Shown: positions 13,099 through 21,759 of the stretch, one piece after another
How the letters are laid out: every line of letters starts with the position of its first letter
How positions within the stretch are numbered: position 1 is the first letter of the stretch
IMG/VR virus record: IMGVR_UViG_3300046517_000041
Location: 1 to 36,828 of that record
DNA from: a virus
Strand: one strand, 5' to 3'
Length of the DNA stretch: 36,828 nt
The notes under the pieces: model-generated
Databases searched by the model: none
What the model was told of the DNA's origin: nothing
The model's input: the letters and a program-made list of their open reading frames with translations, nothing else
Made by a program: the position numbers and the translations under genes

Positions 13099-13331
13099 TT
13101 ATAATCAAAACTAAACATCTTGAATTCAAATATTATGGAGCATGTCTAATCTTATTCCATGAAGAGGATAAACTTTACATAGAAAGTCATGGAACAATTC
13201 CTAGACATGAATCCGATGAAATGATCATCTGGGCTAATGATGTATTCGATTGGTTCTGGACGAAAGATATAATCTCAATAGTAGGAATTGATGAACAAGG
13301 ATCTGCTGATAAAGCTAACGAAGTTAGCTAA
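13095..13331 (+). CDS. Small hypothetical protein
   Basis: A 78-residue protein starting in an ATGA overlap with the previous gene. It alternates strands (MIIIKTKHLEFKYYGACLIL, then KLYIESHG) and ends in an aromatic helix (ANDVFDWFWTKDII) with an acidic tail. No family recognised. Its last 41 bases overlap the next gene in another frame. Confidence 0.55.
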   Translation: MIIIKTKHLEFKYYGACLILFHEEDKLYIESHGTIPRHESDEMIIWANDVFDWFWTKDIISIVGIDEQGSADKANEVS

Positions 13332-13773
13332 TAATAATCCAAATGATCATGAAGCGAATTCAGCCGCGCGTCGTGTCTGTAGGATGCTGGAAGAAGCCAA
13401 TTGGAAACTAGACGGAATCCATCGGACTACTAAGCCAGATTTTAAGTCTACAGTTCCGCCCACTAACAAGCAGACCGGTTATGGGGCATGGGAAGATTTA
13501 TTCAATGCTTATGGTCAGAGTAGGCACAGGTATCGTGATCCTTTCAGGGATGGCTATGAATCGTGGAAAGAGGCTTGGTACGACGAGCCTAAAGTAAATA
13601 AAGAACCCCCAAATGAACCTGATTGGACAAAAGCGAAGTGGACATATAATGCAATGAAGGATATGGTCCGCTGTCCTAAATGCAAGAGTATATATCCATT
13701 AACTAATGTAAGGGCAAATGCTTACTTCAAGTGTAACTGTGGTCAACCGTGGAATGGAGCAGTGGAGGGGTGA
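13291..13773 (+). CDS. DUF2786-like N-terminus with C-terminal zinc ribbon
   Basis: A 160-residue protein from ATG 13291, with AGGA at 13283-13286; an in-frame TTG at 13288 is less likely. The N-terminal ~35 residues (LIKLTKLANNNPNDHEANSA, then ARRVCRMLEE) match the DUF2786-type helical motif ('LANNPNxHEAxxAARxxxxLL') seen in many phage proteins. A polar, aromatic middle follows, and the C-terminus has a zinc ribbon (C128xxC131, C148xC150). DUF2786-type proteins are of unknown role; the zinc ribbon suggests nucleic-acid or protein binding. It overlaps both neighbours. Confidence 0.6.
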   Translation: MNKDLLIKLTKLANNNPNDHEANSAARRVCRMLEEANWKLDGIHRTTKPDFKSTVPPTNKQTGYGAWEDLFNAYGQSRHRYRDPFRDGYESWKEAWYDEPKVNKEPPNEPDWTKAKWTYNAMKDMVRCPKCKSIYPLTNVRANAYFKCNCGQPWNGAVEG

Positions 13774-14009
13774 GAGCTAAGCTACCAATCGAACTTAACC
13801 AGGTATATGGTAAGTTAACGGTAATAGCTTGTGGCGATGCTGATGATTGGGGGCATCAGGGGGTACTTGTTAAATGTGAGTGTGGAAATAGTAAAACTGT
13901 CCGGGCATCCTATCTAGTAAGTGGTCATACTAAAAGCTGTGGGTGTATTCAACCTAAAGGACTTAAGAGGAGCCGATGGCAAAAAAACTACGAAGAGAAG
14001 AAGTCGTAA
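13770..14009 (+). CDS. Small phage DNA-binding-like protein (AP2/HNH-associated Cys motif)
   Basis: From GTG 13770, in a GTGA overlap and with GGAGG just upstream, the protein is 79 residues; an in-frame GTG at 13749 would add seven. It follows the pattern 'YGKLTVIA ... VKCECGN ... V..SYLVSGHTKSCGCI' (C36, C38, C57, C59), the small beta/zinc domain commonly attached to HNH endonucleases and AP2-like DNA-binding proteins in phages. Here there is no nuclease domain, so it is either a stand-alone DNA-binding module or the remnant of a homing endonuclease. The C-terminus is basic (KGLKRSRWQKNYEEKKS). Confidence 0.65.
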   Translation: MRAKLPIELNQVYGKLTVIACGDADDWGHQGVLVKCECGNSKTVRASYLVSGHTKSCGCIQPKGLKRSRWQKNYEEKKS

Positions 14010-14398
14010 CTCATGTGACGGGCGCGAAACGATCAGCGCGTAAGCCACGTTACGACTTAATTCCTACTATTGCAGTTTTTAGACTTGCAGAGAGATTTAC
14101 AGGCGAAATGGGTCCAGACGGCCCTACAGGTGGAGCACTTAAGTATGGTGCTAATAATTGGCGAAATGGACTGCCTACATCCGACGTATATAACCATGTT
14201 ATCGACCATCTAATTCACTGGGCTAGACAATTCCAAGATGCCCAGTTCTTATACGGAGATAACATGGTATCTATCCGTAAACACATGGAAGAGTATAGCG
14301 CCATTGATGACCATCTCGCAGGCGCTATGTGGGGACTCTGTGTGCTAATGCATCAGGAAGATACTACGATGTATTTCGACCCCCACTATCGTCCTTAA
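13976..14398 (+). CDS. DUF5664/MazG-like nucleotide diphosphohydrolase candidate
   Basis: A 140-residue protein with AGAGGAG before its ATG. It shows the DUF5664 layout, a family now named for dATP/dGTP diphosphohydrolases: RYDLIP (25-30), ALKYGANNWRNG (54-65), a His-rich helix (YNHVIDHLIHWARQF, 72-86) and DDHLAGAMW (111-119). Related MazZ enzymes edit the dGTP/dATP pool in phages with modified adenine, but no PurZ or DatZ gene is seen in this window, so base replacement is not supported here. The likely role is removing an unwanted nucleotide during replication. It overlaps the upstream gene by 34 bases, and its stop overlaps the stop of the opposite-strand gene at 14395. Confidence 0.65.
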   Translation: MAKKLRREEVVTHVTGAKRSARKPRYDLIPTIAVFRLAERFTGEMGPDGPTGGALKYGANNWRNGLPTSDVYNHVIDHLIHWARQFQDAQFLYGDNMVSIRKHMEEYSAIDDHLAGAMWGLCVLMHQEDTTMYFDPHYRP

Positions 14399-14598
14399 AA
14401 GGGTGCTGGCGGATCAGGTCCAAAGAACACATAGATTAGAATCAAACAGGCGAACGCGAACTTAAGCAATGTAATAGCTGGTCCAAGCGTTGGAATGCTA
14501 ATTCCTACCATTTGAAATAATAGCGGAACGATCACTATTAAAATAACAACTAGGATCACCGCATATACAACGCGCCAAAGCAAGGACTTAATATTCAT
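14395..14598 (-). CDS. Two-TM holin-like membrane protein
   Basis: A 67-residue protein with two hydrophobic helices (about residues 9-31 and 37-60), a short Gly/Ser/Pro turn between them and a Pro-rich tail (GPDPPAPF). GGAG precedes the start. It is the last gene of the late operon, after the internal virion proteins, and the operon contains a peptidase (21337-21759), so a holin role is plausible. It lacks any motif specific to one holin family, so a general inner-membrane protein is possible. Confidence 0.5.
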   Translation of the reverse strand: MNIKSLLWRVVYAVILVVILIVIVPLLFQMVGISIPTLGPAITLLKFAFACLILIYVFFGPDPPAPF

Positions 14599-14610
14599 TC
14601 TGTTCTCCAG

Positions 14611-17600
14611 TTATCGTCCGTAGGTTTGAGTACCTAATCCAGCGATAGATGCTCCAGATGCTAAAGCTCCTTGGAATGCAGACGGCGCTCCAGTATGATT
14701 CGGCTTACCCATATATTCCTGAACGATCTTAGGAATATTAGGTGCAATAGACGGATCATCTTTCCAGATATCGTATAGATCCTGAGCTACAATAGGAGTG
14801 ATACGTTTAGCCATAGCAACTTTAGCATCGAATGGTGTACCATCAAAGTCTTTACCAGCCATCCAACTCCAGACAAAAGATGGTACAGGCGCCAACTTAT
14901 TAGCTACGAAACGTTCGGCTACATCCTTCCTAGTTTGGCCCCCGAATTTAGGATGGGTTAAGTCGGACGTTTTTCCCGTAATAGAACTCGTAGACTGGCC
15001 CATTGCAATACGAGAAGCAGCTACTAAATACTGCTGGTATCCATCGAACGGATCAACTCTAGTACTACCAAACCGAATCTTTCCAAAGTCAGTATTATAC
15101 GGATCGTTATTTACAGTAGCTCCAATCTGCTTAGCTAACTGTCCCATTAGCAGTCCAGTTCCAGCTAATCCAATTACCGACTTTAACATATTAGTACGTA
15201 CAACTGGAGGTACGTTCATGTAGTAGCGTGGATTAAATGCCCTGCCCCACATCTGTAGACGTGAAGCCTGGAATCTAGGTGCAAAGAACATATCAGCTAA
15301 CATTGGAGCAGCCGCATCGAACTTAGCACCTAAACTACCACGTCCTGTAGTGACATTGATGTAATCAGCAATCTTTCCTGCATCTACTAGATTATTCTCA
15401 GCTCCTGCCTGCTTAACCATCGACTTAAAGGTATCAGCACGGAGCTTATTGATATAAGCAGTATATGCACGAATAGACGGACGCGCTCCTAACATCTTCT
15501 CTGCAAGATGAGACTGGAAATATTCTTCTCGATGATTAGCTGCATCGGTCAGTTCTAATCCCGCCTTACGAGCAAATGACCCGCCTTTAGCATCTTGGAA
15601 GAATCCAGATGGATCATCCTTGATACTCTGCATAATATTATTATAGGCACCTTCTGATCCCATAGCTTCCATCATGGGCTTCCATGATTTCCACCATTCG
15701 GGACGCATGATTAATCCAAGTCCCTGCTTACCGGGCGCACTTAAATCATACGCAGTAAGCATAGTACGTTGGAAATTAACCATCTGACGGATAATTCCAG
15801 CTTTTTCTTTAGGCTTAGCAGTCTTTAATGCTTCAACACCATGTTGACCAATATTAGCAATACGCTGTGGTATTTCATGCTGTGGAACATTCTGCTGAAC
15901 CTGCTTTACTGATTCTGTGGTAGATTGTTCAAGGGGGTGGCGTTTTCCGAAAAGTTGTTCTTCTGGAGTGGTTGCTGTGGAAGCAGTTCCGCCTCCATTT
16001 GCTGTAGCATCGCCCTGAACGCTTTTCCCTCTACCTCTGGAAGCGTCTGACTTGATGCCTGTTCTGTTAAGAAGATTTTCCGGAGTGCTAACTCTCCCTT
16101 CTCTTTCAGAATAGATCCGTAATAGGTCCGGAATCGTTGCATCATTTGCACCACCGGATTGGTTGTAGTCGATGACATCTTTTAATGCTCCAGATGCTTC
16201 TTCAAATTTATCGGGGCCAAAATTATCATAGATATGCGAGAGACTATTTAACCAGTTTAGTCCATGTCCCGCATCCCTGACAGTATGTGAATGAGATACT
16301 TCACTCACATAATTCTTCATATAGGGGCCAATATCGGGATGACTCATATCTACATTATCCCATTTGGCTTGATCCCTAATATCACCAATATGACCTACTT
16401 CATGCAATGCTGTAGCAATGTTAAAGTCTGCCGCAGCTTCAGGAGTCATACTACCCATTGAAATGAATGGGTTAATTAGAATAGTCGATTTTCCTGATTT
16501 ATCAGGATTAGGAATATGGATACCATGATGATCAGGATCCATAGAAATTCCGATTTTCTCTAATCCTGCTCCCCAACCCTTTTGACCAGCAGCTTTAACA
16601 GCAGTATCAATAACACTATCCATTAAAGTGCTAAATGCATTGATAAATGGACTACTCTTAATAGCAGCATGTTCTCCTTGAGTTAGGATATCTCCAGGAT
16701 CGTACAGAACTACCGGACGCTTAGTAGGTGTATCCGTCTGAATCGGAGTCATGTCTTTATACATGGCCCGTAGACGATCCTTCTGCTTCTCAAGCGCGCC
16801 CGAAATCAAGTTGTCATTAATCCACTTATTAACAGCCTCATGAGCCGCCTGACTCATATTTTCACGACTACTGTTAAATGGATATCCTTCTTCTCCTTCA
16901 ACTACATTAGCACGAACGTCAGCGGTAACTTTTCCAGGCACACTTCTTAATGGACCATATTCACTATATCGTCCACCTTCATTAAATTGGTGAAGTCCAT
17001 TATTCTGTACATCTAGGCCGAAATTTTGATGAACATCAGCATCAGTCGGCTCATCATAATGAATATTAATATCAGCTCCAGGAATATGAATAGTATCTTG
17101 TAATTTGGGCTTAGACTTAGGAACATAAGTATCAGAATACTTAGATTCAAGTTCAGTTCCAGGTTCACCTTTTAAGAATTTGTTCTGTTCAGAATCCGTA
17201 TGCATAATATTACGGCCAGCAATAATAGGAGAATCATTATTTAATGAATTCTCACCCATATTCTTAATCTGTCTACTTGCATAATAAAAATCATTCGTTT
17301 CAGGATAATAAACCTTAGCCTGAAATCCAGTAGGCGTACCCGGAGGCATCTCAGTCGTAGTAATCGGAACTCCTTCATCCTGATTCTTTAACTGTTCAGG
17401 AGTTCCTTCAAATGTATGTTTAAGTATCTTTCCACCTTCTTTAACAATTGATTCATACTTAGAATAAGTTCCACCGAGCATAGGAGCAGCTTTAGCGAAG
17501 CCAAATCCCCCCGATGCATCTTTTTCATCCATCTTGCCAGATTTGCCAAGATCAGTTAATACAGTATAAATCTGATCCTTAGTTAAGCCTCTTCCCTTAT

Positions 17601-19308
17601 CTTTAACTGTAAGAGAATTGGCTCTTTTATTTGTAACTGGATCTATATCATACTCATTTGTTAAAGTACGAATTGGTTCTTTCGTACCAGAAATACGATG
17701 TTCATCAGCCGCATTCTGAATCAATTCTTTTGCAGCAATTAACGGACGATCACTCTTATACAGAGTTGTACCAATAATACTCAATACACGAGGATCAGCC
17801 CCTCCCATTGCTACGTTTTCAGGCTTATTCTTAGCTCTCATTTCCTGCGGGAATAAATTCCTCATTTCACTATCAGATTCCCGAGCAAGTCTATCCTTTT
17901 CTAAAGACTGTCGGAATCGGTCTAATAATTCAGGATCTACTTCAGGATGATTAGCTAGTTCTTCTGCTACTTGAGGATCTTCCTTAGCTTTCTCTACAAT
18001 ATCTTCTTCAGGTGCAGGAGTTTCGCGTGGAGGCTCAGGACTAGTTTCCTTCCTCTTAGCCATAGCATCTGCAACTTGCTTATTACTCGGAATCTCACCC
18101 GGCTTAGGTCCGAATTCTTCCCATCCTTGCTTATTGGTAAATGAAGAATTAAATTTAGTTCCCTTCTCTAAATCAGGTGGAGTACCAAAGAACGGCGGAC
18201 GGGCTTCAGGTAAATGGGCACCATCGGGTAAGAATTCATTCGGCATGAATGTATTCCCACCCATATCAAGTCCCTGTTGCTGAGCACCAGAAGTAAACTT
18301 AGTAGGCTCCTGTGGTAAATCTCCAAAATCTAACTGTGTAGGCCGGGTAAATGGAGCAGGATCACCAAAAGCAGGTTGATGCGTTTGCGGTACATTATAA
18401 TCAAGTAAATTCATTCCAGGCGGAGCTTCACCTTCAGTCTGTAATGTTAGGGGCTTATTAAACTTGGTAGTTAATGCCTTACCACTAGGACTCTTAGCAG
18501 GAGGTGTAACAGGCTCCCCTGCTGGAGTAGGTCTAGTTTCTTTAGTTAAATCGATTGGCTGATTAAACTGATGAGTTAAAGCATCTGCTGGAGTAGGACC
18601 ATGCATTACTTCAGGAGGTGCAGGTGGCATTTCCTTAATAGGAGCGTGAGGACTATGAAACGCGCCCGCAACTCCACCCGCAATTTCAGGAATAGCCTGT
18701 AATTTCTCTTGCCAAGACTTATTAGGATCTAATTCTGTACCCGCACCATGAACAGCAAACGCGGCTCCTCCTAATCTACTTAATGTACGTATTGCCGAAC
18801 TTAAGAGAGGAATATCTCCACCTGTCGGAGCAGCAGTAAGTAATCCTAAATCAGAGGTATATCCTGAAGCAGTATCAGCTAATCCCTTTAATCCACCTGA
18901 TAAAGCACCCTGTTCCATAGCAATCGCTTGCTGTGCCTTATCTGCTAAATTAGGAAAATTCTTTTTTACAAAATCAGGAATAGAACGGCTGGCAGCATTG
19001 GGATCAGTTAATGCTTCTTCAGCGGGTTTGGTATAATCTCCGAAATTAATATGGGGACGATTTAATTCATCCCAAATAGCTTTTCCCGGAGGCGTATCAG
19101 GCGGAGCTTCAGCAGGCAATCTATCAGGATTACCTGTATATGGAGTTTGAGCTTGGACAGGAGGCGTAGCTGTAGGCTCCTGAACAGGCTCAAAACTACT
19201 CATATCCGGTTCTGGAGAAACCGGCTCAAAACTACTTAAATCCGGTCCTTGTGGCTTACGAGCGGGCTTAGGAAAGCCGGATGCATCCTGTAGAATAGGG
19301 GGATACAT
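14611..19308 (-). CDS. 1565-residue polyvalent internal virion protein with GHKL ATPase and metalloprotease domains
   Basis: The largest gene. Residues 1-500 are Pro/Gly-rich with short repeats (SSFEPV twice; ALTxxFNxPxxL twice). Residues ~505-650 have the Bergerat/GHKL ATP-binding signature: N-box E528..Q531-N532..D535 (KELIQNAADE), G1 box D570xG572xG574 (DKGRGL) and G2 box GGFGFA (600-605). Residues ~880-1075 hold a zinc metalloprotease: HEVGH (969-973) and a downstream SEREGR with E1068/E1070 as candidate third ligand. Residues ~1130-1565 resemble an LPD-type 'large polyvalent protein' C-terminal region (MFFAPRFQASRLQMW near 1340) with a hydrophobic segment near 1375-1395. The position after fibre and peptidase genes matches T7 gp16, so it is probably packaged and ejected with the DNA. 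Joined to the upstream gene by TAATG. Confidence 0.8.
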   Translation of the reverse strand: MYPPILQDASGFPKPARKPQGPDLSSFEPVSPEPDMSSFEPVQEPTATPPVQAQTPYTGNPDRLPAEAPPDTPPGKAIWDELNRPHINFGDYTKPAEEALTDPNAASRSIPDFVKKNFPNLADKAQQAIAMEQGALSGGLKGLADTASGYTSDLGLLTAAPTGGDIPLLSSAIRTLSRLGGAAFAVHGAGTELDPNKSWQEKLQAIPEIAGGVAGAFHSPHAPIKEMPPAPPEVMHGPTPADALTHQFNQPIDLTKETRPTPAGEPVTPPAKSPSGKALTTKFNKPLTLQTEGEAPPGMNLLDYNVPQTHQPAFGDPAPFTRPTQLDFGDLPQEPTKFTSGAQQQGLDMGGNTFMPNEFLPDGAHLPEARPPFFGTPPDLEKGTKFNSSFTNKQGWEEFGPKPGEIPSNKQVADAMAKRKETSPEPPRETPAPEEDIVEKAKEDPQVAEELANHPEVDPELLDRFRQSLEKDRLARESDSEMRNLFPQEMRAKNKPENVAMGGADPRVLSIIGTTLYKSDRPLIAAKELIQNAADEHRISGTKEPIRTLTNEYDIDPVTNKRANSLTVKDKGRGLTKDQIYTVLTDLGKSGKMDEKDASGGFGFAKAAPMLGGTYSKYESIVKEGGKILKHTFEGTPEQLKNQDEGVPITTTEMPPGTPTGFQAKVYYPETNDFYYASRQIKNMGENSLNNDSPIIAGRNIMHTDSEQNKFLKGEPGTELESKYSDTYVPKSKPKLQDTIHIPGADINIHYDEPTDADVHQNFGLDVQNNGLHQFNEGGRYSEYGPLRSVPGKVTADVRANVVEGEEGYPFNSSRENMSQAAHEAVNKWINDNLISGALEKQKDRLRAMYKDMTPIQTDTPTKRPVVLYDPGDILTQGEHAAIKSSPFINAFSTLMDSVIDTAVKAAGQKGWGAGLEKIGISMDPDHHGIHIPNPDKSGKSTILINPFISMGSMTPEAAADFNIATALHEVGHIGDIRDQAKWDNVDMSHPDIGPYMKNYVSEVSHSHTVRDAGHGLNWLNSLSHIYDNFGPDKFEEASGALKDVIDYNQSGGANDATIPDLLRIYSEREGRVSTPENLLNRTGIKSDASRGRGKSVQGDATANGGGTASTATTPEEQLFGKRHPLEQSTTESVKQVQQNVPQHEIPQRIANIGQHGVEALKTAKPKEKAGIIRQMVNFQRTMLTAYDLSAPGKQGLGLIMRPEWWKSWKPMMEAMGSEGAYNNIMQSIKDDPSGFFQDAKGGSFARKAGLELTDAANHREEYFQSHLAEKMLGARPSIRAYTAYINKLRADTFKSMVKQAGAENNLVDAGKIADYINVTTGRGSLGAKFDAAAPMLADMFFAPRFQASRLQMWGRAFNPRYYMNVPPVVRTNMLKSVIGLAGTGLLMGQLAKQIGATVNNDPYNTDFGKIRFGSTRVDPFDGYQQYLVAASRIAMGQSTSSITGKTSDLTHPKFGGQTRKDVAERFVANKLAPVPSFVWSWMAGKDFDGTPFDAKVAMAKRITPIVAQDLYDIWKDDPSIAPNIPKIVQEYMGKPNHTGAPSAFQGALASGASIAGLGTQTYGR

Positions 19309-20489
19309 TACTCATCGCCTCCCGGTCCAATTAAGTTAGTCAACTGAGGATAATTGGTAAAAGTCTGTGGAGCAGTAGATGGCTTAGTAGATTGAGTACC
19401 AGGATTAACAATCTCTACACCGGGATGCTGTGCAGCAGTTGGGTCCATATAACCTAACTGTCCATTTACACGAACTAAGACTTTACCATCAGGACGCTGA
19501 CCGGGAGTAGGCTGAGCCGAAGACTGCTGACTAGGATTATTCTTATCCACATAAGATGGATTCTGAGCAGGCTGTGCATTAGGCTCACCAAGATATTTCT
19601 TAATTAATGCCCTTTGTGCATCTGTAGGTCCAGTAGGACCAGTAAACACACCTCCAGGAGTAGTTTCATTAATAGATACTATACCACTATTAGGATCTCT
19701 AGCAGTCATTGCAGCTAATTCAGGATGATCGATCTGCAACTTCTGATAAGCATTATTAAATCGTACCTTATCCTGACTAGGTAGCATAGTCGGATTATAA
19801 GCACCCGGAGTCTGCTTCAATTTAATGGCATTTGCACCCTTAGTATTAGCTACATCCTGAGCACCCTGATTACGTAGTTTAATATTAGTCTCTCGATTGG
19901 GCTGTTTAGTATTTTCAAGATTAACAGCATTCTGACCACGGGCGCCAATCTGATTCATTACATCAGCAGCTTTTTCAGTACCAGTTTCAGTACCCTGAGC
20001 TACACCCGTATCAACGATTCTACCCGTCTTAGAATCAATATAATAAGCATCCCCACCAGCCGTCTTCATCTGAATATACTTCGGCTGCTGAGAAGTCTGG
20101 GACTTAATATCAAGTCCTTCTTGACCTAACTTATTCTTATCAGCTTCAGTTTTCTGAGCTAATTGTAATTTCTGTCGATCAGTTTCTTCCTTCTCAAATG
20201 GATTAAGTTGGAATCCACCATTTCTTAATCCTGGAGCACTAACTGCACCCCCATTAACATTACTAGGTGAAGTAGGCTGCGGCCCTCCAGAAATACCATT
20301 AGATTGCAGGGCATTCATTTTTGACATATCCTGAAATCGCTGATTTCTCTGGAGATTCATTAAATCAGTTTGTTGTTGAATATGACGGTCTTCTTCACTT
20401 TTCTTAAGTGCTAAGAAATCACCAATAGAAGGAACATCAGTCTTAAGTACTTGGGGGGCACTAAACATGGATGTATCAAACATTCCCAT
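19308..20489 (-). CDS. Q/N-rich internal virion protein candidate
   Basis: A 393-residue hydrophilic protein rich in Gln, Asn, Thr and Pro. The N-terminal ~115 residues form a helical, coiled-coil-prone region (LKKSEEDRHIQQQTDLMNLQ), then a low-complexity stretch with one folded-looking segment (YIQMKTAGGDAYYIDSKTGR). The C-terminal half is Pro/Gln linkers and a small strand-rich unit (KVLVRVNGQLGYMD). No enzyme motif is seen. The start (TAATG, with GGGAGGC upstream) and position between the 282-residue protein and the giant protein match the second ejection-protein gene of T7-like order. The assignment is by context. Confidence 0.6.
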   Translation of the reverse strand: MGMFDTSMFSAPQVLKTDVPSIGDFLALKKSEEDRHIQQQTDLMNLQRNQRFQDMSKMNALQSNGISGGPQPTSPSNVNGGAVSAPGLRNGGFQLNPFEKEETDRQKLQLAQKTEADKNKLGQEGLDIKSQTSQQPKYIQMKTAGGDAYYIDSKTGRIVDTGVAQGTETGTEKAADVMNQIGARGQNAVNLENTKQPNRETNIKLRNQGAQDVANTKGANAIKLKQTPGAYNPTMLPSQDKVRFNNAYQKLQIDHPELAAMTARDPNSGIVSINETTPGGVFTGPTGPTDAQRALIKKYLGEPNAQPAQNPSYVDKNNPSQQSSAQPTPGQRPDGKVLVRVNGQLGYMDPTAAQHPGVEIVNPGTQSTKPSTAPQTFTNYPQLTNLIGPGGDE

Positions 20490-21337
20490 TATAAGCCTCC
20501 CACTGCACTTAAGACGCGTAGTTTATTATTAGTATCCTGTTGATTAGCATTCTGTTCTAACTGTGCCTGATTCTGTGCTCCACTCTGCATTAATGCTGTA
20601 GTTGCAGGAGTAGTACCATATAGACTAGTCATTCCACCTAATGCATTACCCTGTAATTCAAATGGTAATGAAAGTGACTTAAATCGATTCTCAAGATTAG
20701 CTAAACTAAACTGATTCTGCATTCCAGCAGTATCAAGATTAAACTTATTATGAGCATCCTGTTCACCAGCAGTAGTATTAGCCAATGGTACAGAAGCTGC
20801 AAGACGATTCTGAGCCTGATTCTGTGCAATTCCAGCATTAACATTAGTAGTGGCATCAGAGAGTTCACTACCCATCTCTCTTGCCATTTTAGCAGTTACA
20901 GCCGTGAGATTCGGGCTATATCCTCCTTGCAACGCTTTCTGTCTCTGTAAATCTTGCTGAGCGTTAGCATACACAGAACGAATAGGACTAACCCCACGGG
21001 CGCGCATATTATCAATATCTGCCGCACTATATCCTCCCGTTTTAGACAGATCACTTAGATTTGATATTGCACCTTTATAGTCCGAACTAGTCTGATATGT
21101 TGGAATAGTGGCAGTAGCAGTGAGATTCTGAGTTCCCATACTACCTTCCCTATTATATAAATCATTATACTTACTCATAATATTAGAATAATCATTTCCC
21201 TGCGTTTTAGCCGCAGATCCATATGCTGCATATGCATTTTGAGTAGGAGTATTAGTCTGTCCGACTTGTGTACCACTGGCGGGTACACCTGCATTAGGTT
21301 GTGTATATCTTGGATTCTGAGATACCATTCCAGCCAT
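20489..21337 (-). CDS. N/Q/A-rich internal virion protein candidate
   Basis: From ATG 21337, whose first base is the last base of the preceding stop (TAATG) and which has AGGAG upstream, the protein is 282 residues (MAGMVSQNPRY...). A longer frame to 21364 is not used because it would lie inside the previous gene and lacks a Shine-Dalgarno site. The protein is rich in Ala, Asn and Gln with predicted long helices (AQQDLQRQKALQGGY; AGIAQNQAQNRLAAS), like first internal head or ejection proteins (T7 gp14 position). No motif. The order 282, 393, 1565 residues parallels gp14-gp15-gp16. Confidence 0.6.
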   Translation of the reverse strand: MAGMVSQNPRYTQPNAGVPASGTQVGQTNTPTQNAYAAYGSAAKTQGNDYSNIMSKYNDLYNREGSMGTQNLTATATIPTYQTSSDYKGAISNLSDLSKTGGYSAADIDNMRARGVSPIRSVYANAQQDLQRQKALQGGYSPNLTAVTAKMAREMGSELSDATTNVNAGIAQNQAQNRLAASVPLANTTAGEQDAHNKFNLDTAGMQNQFSLANLENRFKSLSLPFELQGNALGGMTSLYGTTPATTALMQSGAQNQAQLEQNANQQDTNNKLRVLSAVGGL

Positions 21338-21759
21338 TATGCATTCACTCCTGCTCCGTACCAAAGAGCTAAATGATCACCCGGACGGACATCCACATGG
21401 ATAAAGGTCTTGTACTTACCAATACCTCGAATTTGGGATGTTTTAGCAATAATACGGATTACAGAGTAGAATTCATTTAGACTAATATGTGGAGGCGGAC
21501 GCAAATCAATAGCTCTGCCCTGAATATGCTGACTATTCTTGGCACCTCCGACACTAGCATTATACGTAGGCGTTCTATAAGCTGAAAGAATCGTAATTGG
21601 AGAATTTCCACAAGCTGCACGAACTAACTCGAATGCTTCACCCAATATAATGGCTCGATTAGTACGCCATTCATTAGGATAAATCGTTCCATCGTGACAA
21701 GCCAATTCTTTCCAACTTAAATGGGCTGATGGCCCTATACTAGTGTCGATAGGTGTCAT
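21337..21759 (-). CDS. Peptidase M15-type endopeptidase
   Basis: A 140-residue protein of the M15A/DUF882-like fold. The signature is SAYRTPTYN (59-67), GGAKNSQHIQGRAIDL (71-86) and FIHVDVR (119-125). Likely zinc ligands are H78, D85 and H121, with D123 nearby. Such enzymes cut peptide cross-links in the cell wall. It could be the lysis endopeptidase, or a virion-bound enzyme that opens the wall at entry, since it lies between tail and internal-protein genes. No signal peptide is seen, so a lysis role would need the holin candidate at 14395. Joined to the 282-residue gene by TAATG. Confidence 0.85.
   Translation of the reverse strand: MTPIDTSIGPSAHLSWKELACHDGTIYPNEWRTNRAIILGEAFELVRAACGNSPITILSAYRTPTYNASVGGAKNSQHIQGRAIDLRPPPHISLNEFYSVIRIIAKTSQIRGIGKYKTFIHVDVRPGDHLALWYGAGVNA

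Noticed and set aside
15906-16178. 90-residue frame on the - strand inside the giant protein gene
   Set aside because: It lies wholly in another frame of a long well-supported gene with no clear ribosome-binding site. It looks protein-like but is best read as a shadow of the coding sequence.
21337-21364. Longer start for the 282-residue internal protein
   Set aside because: It would add nine residues inside the peptidase gene without a ribosome-binding site; ATG 21337 is in the TAATG overlap used throughout this operon.
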